Shown piece after piece: positions 9,275-17,999 of a stretch of DNA of 64,000 bases. The position numbers and the translations under genes were made by a program. Position 1 is the stretch's first letter, and each line of letters starts with the position of its first letter. The DNA is from Secundilactobacillus yichangensis (GTDB lineage: Bacteria; Bacillota; Bacilli; Lactobacillales; Lactobacillaceae): NCBI RefSeq assembly GCF_016861565.1, contig NZ_BOLK01000010.1:1-64000 (forward strand). Reading direction: 5' to 3'. A model generated the notes under the pieces. The model searched no databases. It had not been told where the DNA came from and saw nothing but the letters and a program-made list of their open reading frames with translations.

Positions 9275-11206
9275 ATGAAAACAACTTTAACCGAAGAAGA
9301 TTTGTATGAAATCACTTCACTCAGCCAGCCAGTGGTCAGTTGGAATCAAGTATTCGCCACGAATAACCTGCTGAGCCGAACCGCTAACGACTACACACCG
9401 CAAATTGTGGCGTTCAGCCACGATTATCGCGAACAAGCAGTTATTAACCCGGACTTGTTTGCTTCGAAAGACGGCCATGCCGCAAAAGATTACCTCTATT
9501 ATAAAGGTCAACTTGCTAAGCACGCGCCATTTACCTTGTTTGAGCACCGAAATGGTCAGCCTGATAAACAGGTCAGTCCTTACCCAGTTGACACTTTAGT
9601 CACTGCTAAAAAGACTAATCGGGTCTTCTTTAAAGTCGTGCAGACTAACGAGAAACCAATTACACAGTACTCTGATTTTCCAACGGTCCGCCACGTCACG
9701 GCGGAACACTTTGCTGCCGATGAATACGGTTTTTTGCCGAACCAGGTCTCCTATGACCTCTACGAATACGATGCTGACAGCAAAACGCAAACCCAACTGC
9801 TCAGCTCGCCAACCGAGTTCAAGCTTTGCGATGCCAATGCAGATGGCTCTCAGTTAGTCTTGATCATGGCTTATTCAGCCGATGACGAAAACCACCATAA
9901 CAACGCCATTACGGTGCTCGATACTCAAACTGGCGCATTAACGAATCTGACCCAAGCGTATCAGAACTGGTTGTTTGATACCGCGCTCTATTCGCCTCAA
10001 GCAACTAAATTGCTGGTCAGTGCTCAAAACGCGGCGAAGTCGGCCTGCCGAAACCGTTCCGTGTATGAATACGATTTTGCTGATTCGAAATTGACGGATG
10101 TCTGCAGTGATTTGGACGAGAATCTCAGTGATGAATACCTGCCAGATAACAGTATCAATTTGAGTCATCGTCCCTTTGCGTGGCGCGACGAAACCCACTT
10201 TTATTTTCTGACGCAGGTCCATGGTCATAGCAAATTATACAGTTCAAACGGCAAACAAATCCAGGTCGCTTGTAACGAAGACGTTCACGTCACGGACTGG
10301 ACGCTGGATCCAGATGGCCAGGTGCTGGCGTGCTATACAACCGGTGACCAGCCTTCCCTGTTAGGAACACTAAAAGCGGGCACGTTCACTGCCGACTTCA
10401 ACGTCAACCAGGCCTTTGATGAAGCTCACGAATTTTCAAAACCAGAAAAATTCACCTACTCCGCTAAAGACGGTCTCCAACTAGAAGGCTGGCTGTATCA
10501 ACCGCTGACTTCTCAAAAAGATCACCTGCCACTGTTCTTATACATCCACGGCGGGCCGCACTGCGCTTGGGGGAACACCTTCTTCCTGCAAATGCAGGTG
10601 CTGGCGGCAGCTGGTTACGGCGTTGTTCTGCTAAATCCCCGTGGCAGTGCCAGTTATGGGGCTGAATTTATGAAGGCCGATCAAGGCGCGTACGGTGATA
10701 AAGACTATACCGACCTGTTAACAGGGATGGACTACGTGTTAGAACACCACCCAGAGTTCGACCCGAAAAAGCAGTACGTTGGCGGTCTTTCATTTGGCGG
10801 GTACATGTCTTCTTGGATGATCGGCCATACTGACCGTTTTGCCGGCGCGGTGATTCAAAACCCGCTGACTGATTTTGTCAGTTTTATGGGCACCAGTGAT
10901 ATTGGCATCCGCTTCACCACCAAAGAATTATTGACCCAAACCACTGACGTTAAACGGCTTTGGCAATTTTCACCCTTAGCCTATGCTGACCATGTTTCCA
11001 CGCCTACCTTCCTGATGAGTTCCGAATGGGATTGGCGCTGCCCAATTTCACAAGCCGAGGAATTCTACACCGCATTGAAGCACCGAAACGTCGATGTTGA
11101 AATGACCCGCTTCCCTCAATCTTGGCACGCGGCTGAAGAATTTGGCCTGCCAAATATCCGCTTTAAGTGGATGACGGAAACCCGGCGCTGGTTAGATGCA
11201 CATTAA
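9275..11206 (+). CDS. S9 family peptidase (acylaminoacyl/prolyl oligopeptidase type)
   Basis: Cytoplasmic serine peptidase of 643 residues. The N-terminal two thirds look like a beta-propeller; the C-terminal alpha/beta hydrolase holds the triad Ser506 (GGLSFGGYMSSW), Asp586 (SSEWDWRCP) and His618 (QSWHAAEE). The oxyanion motif HGGPH is near residue 425. The start follows AAGGAAGG. It is the last gene of the oppA operon, in front of a terminator. In this setting it probably degrades imported short peptides, perhaps proline-containing ones, during amino acid starvation; that role is inferred. Confidence 0.9.
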   Translation: MKTTLTEEDLYEITSLSQPVVSWNQVFATNNLLSRTANDYTPQIVAFSHDYREQAVINPDLFASKDGHAAKDYLYYKGQLAKHAPFTLFEHRNGQPDKQVSPYPVDTLVTAKKTNRVFFKVVQTNEKPITQYSDFPTVRHVTAEHFAADEYGFLPNQVSYDLYEYDADSKTQTQLLSSPTEFKLCDANADGSQLVLIMAYSADDENHHNNAITVLDTQTGALTNLTQAYQNWLFDTALYSPQATKLLVSAQNAAKSACRNRSVYEYDFADSKLTDVCSDLDENLSDEYLPDNSINLSHRPFAWRDETHFYFLTQVHGHSKLYSSNGKQIQVACNEDVHVTDWTLDPDGQVLACYTTGDQPSLLGTLKAGTFTADFNVNQAFDEAHEFSKPEKFTYSAKDGLQLEGWLYQPLTSQKDHLPLFLYIHGGPHCAWGNTFFLQMQVLAAAGYGVVLLNPRGSASYGAEFMKADQGAYGDKDYTDLLTGMDYVLEHHPEFDPKKQYVGGLSFGGYMSSWMIGHTDRFAGAVIQNPLTDFVSFMGTSDIGIRFTTKELLTQTTDVKRLWQFSPLAYADHVSTPTFLMSSEWDWRCPISQAEEFYTALKHRNVDVEMTRFPQSWHAAEEFGLPNIRFKWMTETRRWLDAH

Positions 11207-11222
11207 CTGCTACCATTAAAGT

Positions 11223-11258
11223 AAAGCCACCTGAAATGTGTTCGATTCAGGTGGTTTT
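11223..11258 (+). terminator. Rho-independent terminator of the peptide operon
   Basis: AAAGCCACCTGAA and TTCAGGTGGTTTT form a stem of about 10 pairs around a 10-base loop, with a T run. Confidence 0.88.
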
Positions 11259-11322
11259 GACGTCTTTCTGAAAATAATTTAATTTGAAAATCAAACCTTT
11301 CTAATTCCCGTCATCATCAAAT

Positions 11323-11450
11323 ATGTTACAATAATCACAAGATGACAGAGGAGGTAATCGCGGGCGAATTATCTGAAAACACTTCACGTTTCTAATTAAT
11401 TCCAATGTTTTAATTGTTGATATCGTAATGAGATGTTACAAGGATCACAA
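11323..11450 (+). promoter_or_regulatory. Two 18-bp direct repeats upstream of the OYE gene
   Basis: ATGTTACAATAATCACAA (11323-11340) and ATGTTACAAGGATCACAA (11433-11450) match at 16 of 18 positions, 110 bp apart. Both are followed by a GGAGG. The half-site TCACAA recalls Rex or Crp-like operators, but the match is only partial. Confidence 0.5.
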
Positions 11451-11471
11451 ATAAGAATGGAGGAAATTTTC

Positions 11472-12659
11472 ATGACTTACTCATTTCTTAACACTTTCAA
11501 GTTCCCTAACAAGGACATTACGTTGAAGAACCGCGTGGTTATCCCGCCTCTGACTGAATGCATGGCGTTCCATGACGGTCACGTTACCAGCGATGAGGTC
11601 AACTACTATCGTAAGCATTCCGGCGGTGTCGGGCTTTACATCACCGCCGTTGCCTACATCAACGAAGAAGGTAAAGGATTTGAAGGTCAGCTCAGTGTTG
11701 ATGATGACAAGTTCATCCCCGACCTGCACCGGCTGGCTAAAGCCATCCAGCAAAACGGGACTAAGGCCGTTTTACAAATTTTTAGTGCCGGCCGAATGAG
11801 TTCAACCGCCATTTTAAGAGGAAAACAACCCGTTAGTGCCAGCGCGGTCGCCGCTGCCCGTGCCGGATCAGAAGAACCCCGTGCATTAACATCGGTAGAA
11901 GTTGAACAAACCATCGTTGATTTTGGTGAAGCCACTCGCCGGGCGATTCAAGCCGGCTTTGACGGCGTGGAAATTCACGGTGCCAACACCTACCTTATTC
12001 AGCAATTCTTCTCACCTAACTCGAACCGGCGTACCGATGAATGGGGCGGCACGCTTGAAAAGCGCATGAAGTTCCCGCTGGCAGTGATCAAATCAGTTAA
12101 TGACGCCGTCGACAAATATGCTGACAAGCCGTTTATTGTTGGTTATCGAATTTCACCAGAAGAAATCGAAAAGCCAGGGATCACCTTTGATGACACCCTG
12201 AAGCTGGTGGACGTTTTGAAGGATCAGCCAATCGATTATTTGCACGTTTCAATGAGCAACGTTTGGCGGAAATCCTTAATCGACAAATCTATCACCACAC
12301 CATTGAACGAAACCATCAAAGAACACCTGCAGGGTAAAGTTCCAATGATTGTTGTCGGCGATGTTCAAACTCCAGCTGACGCAGCCAAAGCTACTGACGT
12401 GGGCTTTGACTTAGTCGCCCTGGGCCGGGAAAACATCCGTGAACCGCACTGGGTTCAAAAAGTTGAGCACAACGATGAAGCCTCGATTCGCTACACCATT
12501 TCACTGGATGATCTGGATGAATTAGGCATCAAACCGCCATTCTTCGACATCCTGCTGGCGCTGAGCGGCGCTGAAGGCATCCCGATTTCAACCGTTAAGC
12601 AAGCTGACCGTGAATCGGCCAATGAAGCCATCGACCACTTCCTGAGCGGCGGTAAATAA
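11472..12659 (+). CDS. NADH:flavin oxidoreductase (Old Yellow Enzyme family)
   Basis: FMN-dependent ene-reductase of 395 residues with a TIM barrel. ATG 11472 lies 8 bases after GGAGG (11459-11463); earlier in-frame ATGs overlap that site. Active-site features: IHGANTYLIQQFFSP with the His-Gly-Ala-Asn pair (the OYE His-Asn equivalent), NRRTDEWGGTLEKRMKFP, VGYRISPEE, and the FMN phosphate motif VALGRENIREP. It reduces activated C=C bonds; the physiological substrate is unknown. It is a single-gene unit with its own terminator and a pair of direct repeats in front. Confidence 0.92.
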   Translation: MTYSFLNTFKFPNKDITLKNRVVIPPLTECMAFHDGHVTSDEVNYYRKHSGGVGLYITAVAYINEEGKGFEGQLSVDDDKFIPDLHRLAKAIQQNGTKAVLQIFSAGRMSSTAILRGKQPVSASAVAAARAGSEEPRALTSVEVEQTIVDFGEATRRAIQAGFDGVEIHGANTYLIQQFFSPNSNRRTDEWGGTLEKRMKFPLAVIKSVNDAVDKYADKPFIVGYRISPEEIEKPGITFDDTLKLVDVLKDQPIDYLHVSMSNVWRKSLIDKSITTPLNETIKEHLQGKVPMIVVGDVQTPADAAKATDVGFDLVALGRENIREPHWVQKVEHNDEASIRYTISLDDLDELGIKPPFFDILLALSGAEGIPISTVKQADRESANEAIDHFLSGGK

Positions 12660-12681
12660 GCTTTCTTAATTTAAAAACAAA

Positions 12682-12722
12682 ATGAACCTCGCAGCCCGTA
12701 TACCGGATTGCGAGGTTCATTT
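12682..12722 (+). terminator. Rho-independent terminator
   Basis: ATGAACCTCGCA and TGCGAGGTTCAT form a perfect 12-bp stem, followed by TT. Symmetric enough to serve the convergent gene at 12821 as well. Confidence 0.8.
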
Positions 12723-12820
12723 CATTCGCCTTCGCTGTAATGCAGAAAGTGAATTCGGTTTCAAGATAGGCTAATTATTCGCCGTTAGTTCACCTCTCTT
12801 TGTCATTGAATGCTGCACGA

Positions 12821-15562
12821 TCAGCTATTATCTTCGGACTTCTTTCGCTTAGTGATTCCCAGCAGACTTAGAAGACTCATCACCCCCATTCCTAACAGCG
12901 TCCAAAGGTTGACGTTTGATTCGTTGGTTTGCGGTAATTTCGCTTGTGTCCTGTTGGTGACAGTTGTATTAGCTGGTGTTTGTTTAGTACGACCAGCTAA
13001 TGGCAGCATTTCTGCCGGTTGTCCCTGACCAGTGGCGTTTGCGGTATTTGTGGTGTTTGTACCCTTTGCAGAACTGATAGCACTGGTAGTACTGTCACTA
13101 TTAGCATTAGCCACAAATTCCGGATTGGTTGCCTGGCCAGCCACTGGGGTATGATGAGCAATTGGGCTGATCGCTTCACCACCGGATATTACTATTGGTG
13201 CTGCCATGCCATTATCGCCAACCGTTGCATCGGGCATTCCAGTACCATCCTCATTAGTAGTCAATGGACCGCCGAAATCACTCTGCACACCCTCATGACT
13301 AGAATCACTTTTGGCGATTGGTTTATACGTCACATAGTTTTGATCGCCTGGTTTAGTATTGGGCGAGTCAATAGTGATCGTGCCATCAGGGTTAACCGTT
13401 GCTGACACTGTCTCTTTATCGGCCGTATACCCAGAAATAATTGGCACGTCAAGTAGAAGCTGATCACCCGTTTTACCGGTCACACCGAGAATGATTTGAG
13501 GCCCTTTACTGCTCGGAATCGGGACATCCGTTGTTACTTGGTTTGGTGTATAGGTCACATAACCTTTATCGCCTGATTGAGCTGCAGGTTCATCCACCAT
13601 GATGGTACCGTCGGGGTTCACCGTTACCGAAACCCCACTTTTGTCTGCCGTATACCCTTGAATATCTGGAACCTCAAGTTGAAGCTGATCACCCGTTTTA
13701 CCGGTCACACCAAGCATGGTTTGTGCCCCCAGGTTACTTGGAATCGGGACATCCGCCGTTACTTGGTTTGGAGTATAGGCAAAGTTAATTGTACGATCCT
13801 CTGGAGCTTTGGTACTCGTCTTCTCAAGTGGAATGATTTGAGACTCCGGCGTGTAGCCAGCTATCTTAGGTGCTTTCACCGTTGTCTTTGCTGGCGAATA
13901 CGTCATTTGCTTAGTCACTTCATCCGTATCAGTGCGCCAACTGATTGGCACCTGCAATTTCCTAGGCTTCGGCAAGCCGGTTAAATTAATAGTATCGACA
14001 GACCGAGTGGTACCAGTCGTGTGGTGGTGTTTCAAATTCACTTTCACGTTATCCGTTGCGTCGCCTGTAATTTTGTGGTCATATATCAGCCTGCCATCAT
14101 GACTGAGCCTAGTTCCAGGATTATCACCAGAAAGTTCATAATTGTCCGGAATCGTAATGACCGTGTACGAAATTTCACCGACCGCCCCCGTCACGGTTTG
14201 ATTGTACTTGTCTGGCAAGGTCCGCTGCCCTTCCTCATCGTAAAAGCTAACAATGGCGTTAGCCTTTTGTTTAATCGTAAAGGTGCCAGCGCCAACGTTC
14301 TTGTACGTTACGCGGTATTTAGGATTGCTTTGCTTGATCCGATCAACGGCACCAGCGTTTAGATGAATTCCGTAAATACCCGGAGCAGTCGGCACCTTTT
14401 TGGGAACGTTGTTGTCACTATCTGTAAAGTAGAAATCATGATTAGTAAAGGTTAACCCCTTCAAGTCGGTTCCGCTACTTGTAGTGGTAAAGGCCGGTGT
14501 AGGCTCACCTTCTAAGATAGCTACATTCCGTGGCGTAATCACGTCATTGGTCGGCTGCTGAATCGGGGTCAAAATGTAAGTCGCTGCAACGTTTGGCTTA
14601 GTTACTGGGTGGTTGACGTCCAAATCTTCACCCGTTGCCTGATTCTGCCAGACAGCTGGGGTGGGATCTGTTGCGTGACTAACTAATGCTAAGCCCGTAG
14701 TGGCACCATTCTTACTCCCTGGTGTCATGGCATTTACCGTAATTTTAGTTAAGCCGGTTGTCCCATCCAGCATATGTGCCAGTTGAGAATCAACGTTCTC
14801 TTTGAAAGCATCCCTCAATCTATCAAAGTTAAAGTGACTTAAATCTAAAGTTTTCAGCGCACTGTCATTGGCAAAAAGATGGTGCATATTTGTGGCGGCG
14901 GAAGTGTCTAACTTATCTAAACCGTTAATGGTGGTAACGTGAACCATATTAGAAAATAGATTAGCGGCATCCCCTACTACCTTTAAGGAATCCTGAATGG
15001 TGATCGATCTCGTCTGTGATGGATCATAGCTGAACTGATCTTGATTCTCACTGCCATTAATGTATCGCGTATGTACATTAATGGTGCCGCCAGAAATCGT
15101 CACGTTGCCTTTATGATCAGCACTCCAAGTAATCGTGTCGTTGGCAGTCGGTTTCACTGCAGTAATGGCCGGTGTTTTCTCGGAATCTTGATAAGTCGGT
15201 GTTGCAGCCTTTTTAGCCGTGGCAATTTTGTTCGCGTCCGTATCAGCTTTATTATCAACGGCCTGTGGGGCTTTAACTTCAGCGGTTCTTTGATCAGATT
15301 GCGTTAAAGCCGGTTGCTGCGCCTTATCCGCTGGCTGAGTGGTAGCCGGTGCTTTAGGAACTTCACTAGGTCGTACAGTTTGGCTCTGTTCTTGAACTTG
15401 AACTGCTGGTTCGCTAGGAACCGCTGTTTCAGCGTGAGCCGTAGTCACTGTTGCACCCAGTCCCAGCGCGGCAAAAGCCAGCGTTGCCACGACCCACTGG
15501 GACTTTGACTTGTATAACTTGAACTTTTTAACTTGACTCATATTCTTCAGTTTCTTTTGCAT
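12821..15562 (-). CDS. LPxTG surface protein with BspA-like and MucBP-like repeats
   Basis: Sortase-anchored protein of 913 residues. Start 15562 has GGAG 9 bases upstream. The signal peptide has KLYKSKSQW (15-23), a variant of KxYKxGKxW, and a cleavage site at AHA-ET. A Gln/Ala-rich linker follows. Residues about 150-290 hold a BspA/DUF285-like leucine-rich segment (TNMHHLFANDSALKTLDLSH). An MBG-like strand-rich region and two MucBP-like modules follow, then a pair of near-identical 75-residue repeats, a stalk, LPQTN (876-880), a membrane segment and KRKKSEDNS. It probably binds mucin or matrix; no ligand is proved. It converges on the OYE gene and shares its terminator. Confidence 0.9.
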   Translation of the reverse strand: MQKKLKNMSQVKKFKLYKSKSQWVVATLAFAALGLGATVTTAHAETAVPSEPAVQVQEQSQTVRPSEVPKAPATTQPADKAQQPALTQSDQRTAEVKAPQAVDNKADTDANKIATAKKAATPTYQDSEKTPAITAVKPTANDTITWSADHKGNVTISGGTINVHTRYINGSENQDQFSYDPSQTRSITIQDSLKVVGDAANLFSNMVHVTTINGLDKLDTSAATNMHHLFANDSALKTLDLSHFNFDRLRDAFKENVDSQLAHMLDGTTGLTKITVNAMTPGSKNGATTGLALVSHATDPTPAVWQNQATGEDLDVNHPVTKPNVAATYILTPIQQPTNDVITPRNVAILEGEPTPAFTTTSSGTDLKGLTFTNHDFYFTDSDNNVPKKVPTAPGIYGIHLNAGAVDRIKQSNPKYRVTYKNVGAGTFTIKQKANAIVSFYDEEGQRTLPDKYNQTVTGAVGEISYTVITIPDNYELSGDNPGTRLSHDGRLIYDHKITGDATDNVKVNLKHHHTTGTTRSVDTINLTGLPKPRKLQVPISWRTDTDEVTKQMTYSPAKTTVKAPKIAGYTPESQIIPLEKTSTKAPEDRTINFAYTPNQVTADVPIPSNLGAQTMLGVTGKTGDQLQLEVPDIQGYTADKSGVSVTVNPDGTIMVDEPAAQSGDKGYVTYTPNQVTTDVPIPSSKGPQIILGVTGKTGDQLLLDVPIISGYTADKETVSATVNPDGTITIDSPNTKPGDQNYVTYKPIAKSDSSHEGVQSDFGGPLTTNEDGTGMPDATVGDNGMAAPIVISGGEAISPIAHHTPVAGQATNPEFVANANSDSTTSAISSAKGTNTTNTANATGQGQPAEMLPLAGRTKQTPANTTVTNRTQAKLPQTNESNVNLWTLLGMGVMSLLSLLGITKRKKSEDNS
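13331..13780 (-). repeat. Two 225-bp tandem repeats (75 residues each)
   Basis: The segment starting NQVTADVPIP / NQVTTDVPIP recurs with a period of 225 bp (compare + strand 13515 and 13740). Both units share GVTGKTGDQL, GYTADK and VNPDGTI. They are MucBP-like beta modules near the cell wall end of the protein. Confidence 0.85.
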
Positions 15563-15797
15563 CTATCACATCTCCATTAGGAAGACCGGAGTTATTGCCC
15601 AAAAATAAATTTAAGTCGCATTAATCCATCATAAACCAGTTTTATACATAAATGCTTTTCTGTTTAATTTTCATACGCTTTCTCGCTAAACTATCGCCTT
15701 CTTCCAATCAAACATTGAAAACTCTTTCACTGCCATGTTATTAATTCTAAAAACCGATTTCAACTTAAACGCCTATTTTTTTAATTTTAACTAAAGA
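15563..15797 (-). promoter_or_regulatory. AT-rich upstream region of the third surface protein
   Basis: No gene seen. It holds the ribosome binding site GGAG just before 15562 and presumably the promoter; no clear -35/-10 pair stands out. Confidence 0.35.
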
Positions 15798-15827
15798 GGC
15801 AAGGCAGCATCGCTCTGCTACCTTGCC
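15798..15827 (-). terminator. Rho-independent terminator of niaR
   Basis: On the minus strand GGCAAGGTAGCA pairs with TGCTGCCTTGCC and is followed by TCTTT, 7 bases beyond the niaR stop. Confidence 0.85.
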
Positions 15828-15833
15828 CGTTAA

Positions 15834-16343
15834 TTAGCCTTCATAAAGGTAACCCGCTTCCCGCAAAGTCGCCTGAATTGCAGCCAGCTGCTCTGGCGTA
15901 TCGTAGGCAATCGTGTGGGTGTGCACACCGTCCGTGAGTTCCGATAATAAGTGCGCGTTTTGCTGCTTAATCTTCGCTGCAAACAGGTTCACGTCCGCAA
16001 TATCTCTGATTTGCAAATTTGCTCTAATTTGACCGTAAAGCGGGTGATCAACCACCACGTCTTCAATCACGCCTCCAGCTGTCACGATCCGCCGCATTTC
16101 GTCGGCGCTGTCACTGGGAAAATGACGGCAGACGAGCACCGCTTCGTGAACCGCCTTGTGCTGGTATTCGTAGCCGCGTACCGTGGCAACGATGCCTTCG
16201 CCCCCGGCCCGTAACAGGGAAACGTCCCCCACGATGGTTTGCCGGCTGACCTTGAAACGCCGCGCCAACTCACTGGCACTGATGGGCGCCTGGCTGGTTG
16301 ACAGCACTGATTGAATTTGCGTTCGTCGTTCTGAACTTGTCAT
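15834..16343 (-). CDS. niaR: NiaR-type niacin-responsive transcriptional repressor (HTH-11 plus 3H domain)
   Basis: DNA-binding repressor of NAD salvage genes, 169 residues from ATG 16343. The N-terminal winged helix reads ISASELARRFKVSRQTIVGDVSLLR. The C-terminal 3H domain holds conserved histidines in CRHF, VDHPLYG and DGVHTHTI, which bind metal and nicotinic acid in known NiaR proteins. A longer start at 16379 is possible, but an extended -10 box (TGGTATGAT, about 16388-16396) would place the transcript start at about that codon, so 16343 is preferred. Divergent from pncB, with a palindromic operator between them, as expected for NiaR control. Confidence 0.9.
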   Translation of the reverse strand: MTSSERRTQIQSVLSTSQAPISASELARRFKVSRQTIVGDVSLLRAGGEGIVATVRGYEYQHKAVHEAVLVCRHFPSDSADEMRRIVTAGGVIEDVVVDHPLYGQIRANLQIRDIADVNLFAAKIKQQNAHLLSELTDGVHTHTIAYDTPEQLAAIQATLREAGYLYEG

Positions 16344-16387
16344 GACATTACCCACTTTTTTGAAATTAATTGATCTCATCGATTACT

Positions 16388-16396
16388 ATCATACCA
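16388..16396 (-). promoter_or_regulatory. Extended -10 promoter of niaR
   Basis: The minus strand reads TGGTATGAT. No good -35 is seen, which is usual for extended -10 promoters. It helps decide the niaR start. Confidence 0.5.
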
Positions 16397-16481
16397 AATT
16401 CCAGGAATAAAAGTAATTTTTACGGAAATACCCTTAACCCCTCCCGGTCAGATATGCTAAGATAAGGGCAATATTTCATGG

Positions 16482-16495
16482 GGTGTCAAGACACC
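16482..16495 (+). promoter_or_regulatory. NiaR operator
   Basis: GGTGTCAAGACACC is a 6+6 bp inverted repeat with a 2-base centre. This is the GGTGTC/GACACC pattern known for Firmicute NiaR sites. It sits just downstream of the likely pncB -10 (TAAGAT, about 16457) and 30 bases before the pncB start, so bound repressor would block transcription. Confidence 0.9.
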
Positions 16496-16525
16496 AATTC
16501 AACATGAAAGGATTGGACGATTATC

Positions 16526-17938
16526 ATGCGTAATCTTTCTTTATTAACTGATCTTTACGAATTTTCGATGTCAAACGGCTTTCAAAAAGACATGCCCGAT
16601 ACCCGAGCAACCTTTGATATCTTCTTCCGGAAAGTGCCAGATCAAGGCAGTTTTGTCATCACTGCCGGGCTGCAGCAGATCATCGACGCGCTGCCATTTT
16701 CATTTACACCGGAAGACATTGATTACTTCCGGAGCCTGCATCTTTGGGATGAGGACTTCCTGGACTTCTTAGCGAACTTTAAATTTGACTGTCATCTGCG
16801 GGCCATTCCTGAAGGGACCCCCGTTTTCCCACGGGAATCATTAATGACCGTGGAGGGACCGATTGCCCAAGCTCAGCTGTTAGAAACCCTGCTGCTGACC
16901 ATTTTGAACCACGAGTCGCTGATTGCGACTAAGGCACGCCGGATCACTTTCGCTGCCGGTAACCGGCCAATCATGGAGTTCGGTGCTCGCCGTGCTCAGG
17001 GTCCCGATAGCGCGATCTACGGCGCCCGGGCCGCGGTCATTGGCGGTGCGGCCAGCACTTCCAACGTGTTAGCCGGCAAGTTATTTTCCATTCCCGTTGC
17101 CGGTACCATGGCGCACAGCTGGATCGAAGCTTATCCGGACGAGCTCACTGCCTTTCGTCAATGGGCGAAGTACTACCCGGACAACAGTGCTCTGCTGGTT
17201 GACACCTACGACGTGATCAACTCCGGGATTCCAAACGCAATTACCGTGTTCAAGGAACTGCGCGCTAGCGGTCACGAACCCGTGGGTATCCGTATCGATT
17301 CCGGCGATATTGCTTCCCTTTCGCGTCAGGCAAGAAAGCTGTTGGACGACGCCGGCTTCCCGAAAGCTAAGATCACCATTTCCAATGCTTTGGATGAAGG
17401 TATCATCGAATCACTGCTGCATCAGGGCGCCCCAATTGATAACTTCGGGGTCGGTGAAAAATTGATCACCAGCTCCTCATCACCGGTTTTAAGCGGTGTT
17501 TACAAGTTAGCCGCCATTGAAGAAAACGGCAAACTGATTCCTAAAATCAAGGTCAGCGACAGCCGCGAAAAGGTCACGATTCCCGGTCAAAAACAGGTTT
17601 ACCGGCTTTACCGTCAGGGCACCAGTGACGCTTTCGCGGACTTAATTGCCCTAGCTGATGAACCAGTTGCCGACCAGCATGAACTAGATGCCTTCGACAG
17701 TAACCCGCTCAGCGTCAGCAAAGTTCAGAAGTTAGGTAATTTCGACGCGGTCCCATTATTACGGCCAGTGGACTTGAAGCAGCATGCTACCCGCCCGTTA
17801 GATATTCAAGCATTCAGTAAGCAATCTCTCGCCGAATTACCTGATGAAACTAAGCGGCTGACCAATCCGGATACGTACCACGTTTACATGACGACGAAAT
17901 TGGCTAAGCTGCAAGATGAACTGATTCATGAGAACTAA
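16526..17938 (+). CDS. pncB: Nicotinate phosphoribosyltransferase
   Basis: Cytoplasmic enzyme of 470 residues that converts nicotinate plus PRPP to nicotinate mononucleotide, the entry step of NAD salvage. The N-terminus LLTDLYEFSMSNGF, the EFGARRAQGPDSAIYGARAA block near residue 150, the HSWIEAYPDE active-site region and the phosphate-binding GIRIDSGDIASLS motif are all typical. The length is normal. AAAGGA lies 13 bases before the ATG, a long spacing. Single-gene unit with a NiaR operator in front and a terminator behind. Confidence 0.95.
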   Translation: MRNLSLLTDLYEFSMSNGFQKDMPDTRATFDIFFRKVPDQGSFVITAGLQQIIDALPFSFTPEDIDYFRSLHLWDEDFLDFLANFKFDCHLRAIPEGTPVFPRESLMTVEGPIAQAQLLETLLLTILNHESLIATKARRITFAAGNRPIMEFGARRAQGPDSAIYGARAAVIGGAASTSNVLAGKLFSIPVAGTMAHSWIEAYPDELTAFRQWAKYYPDNSALLVDTYDVINSGIPNAITVFKELRASGHEPVGIRIDSGDIASLSRQARKLLDDAGFPKAKITISNALDEGIIESLLHQGAPIDNFGVGEKLITSSSSPVLSGVYKLAAIEENGKLIPKIKVSDSREKVTIPGQKQVYRLYRQGTSDAFADLIALADEPVADQHELDAFDSNPLSVSKVQKLGNFDAVPLLRPVDLKQHATRPLDIQAFSKQSLAELPDETKRLTNPDTYHVYMTTKLAKLQDELIHEN

Positions 17939-17951
17939 TTTATACTAAAAA

Positions 17952-17984
17952 AGAGGACTAAGGTCGCACAACCTTAGTCCTTTA
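17952..17984 (+). terminator. Rho-independent terminator shared by convergent genes
   Basis: AGGACTAAGGT / ACCTTAGTCCT stem with A and T runs on both sides, between pncB and the convergent gene at 18000. Confidence 0.88.
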
Positions 17985-17999
17985 TTTTAGTGTGATCAA

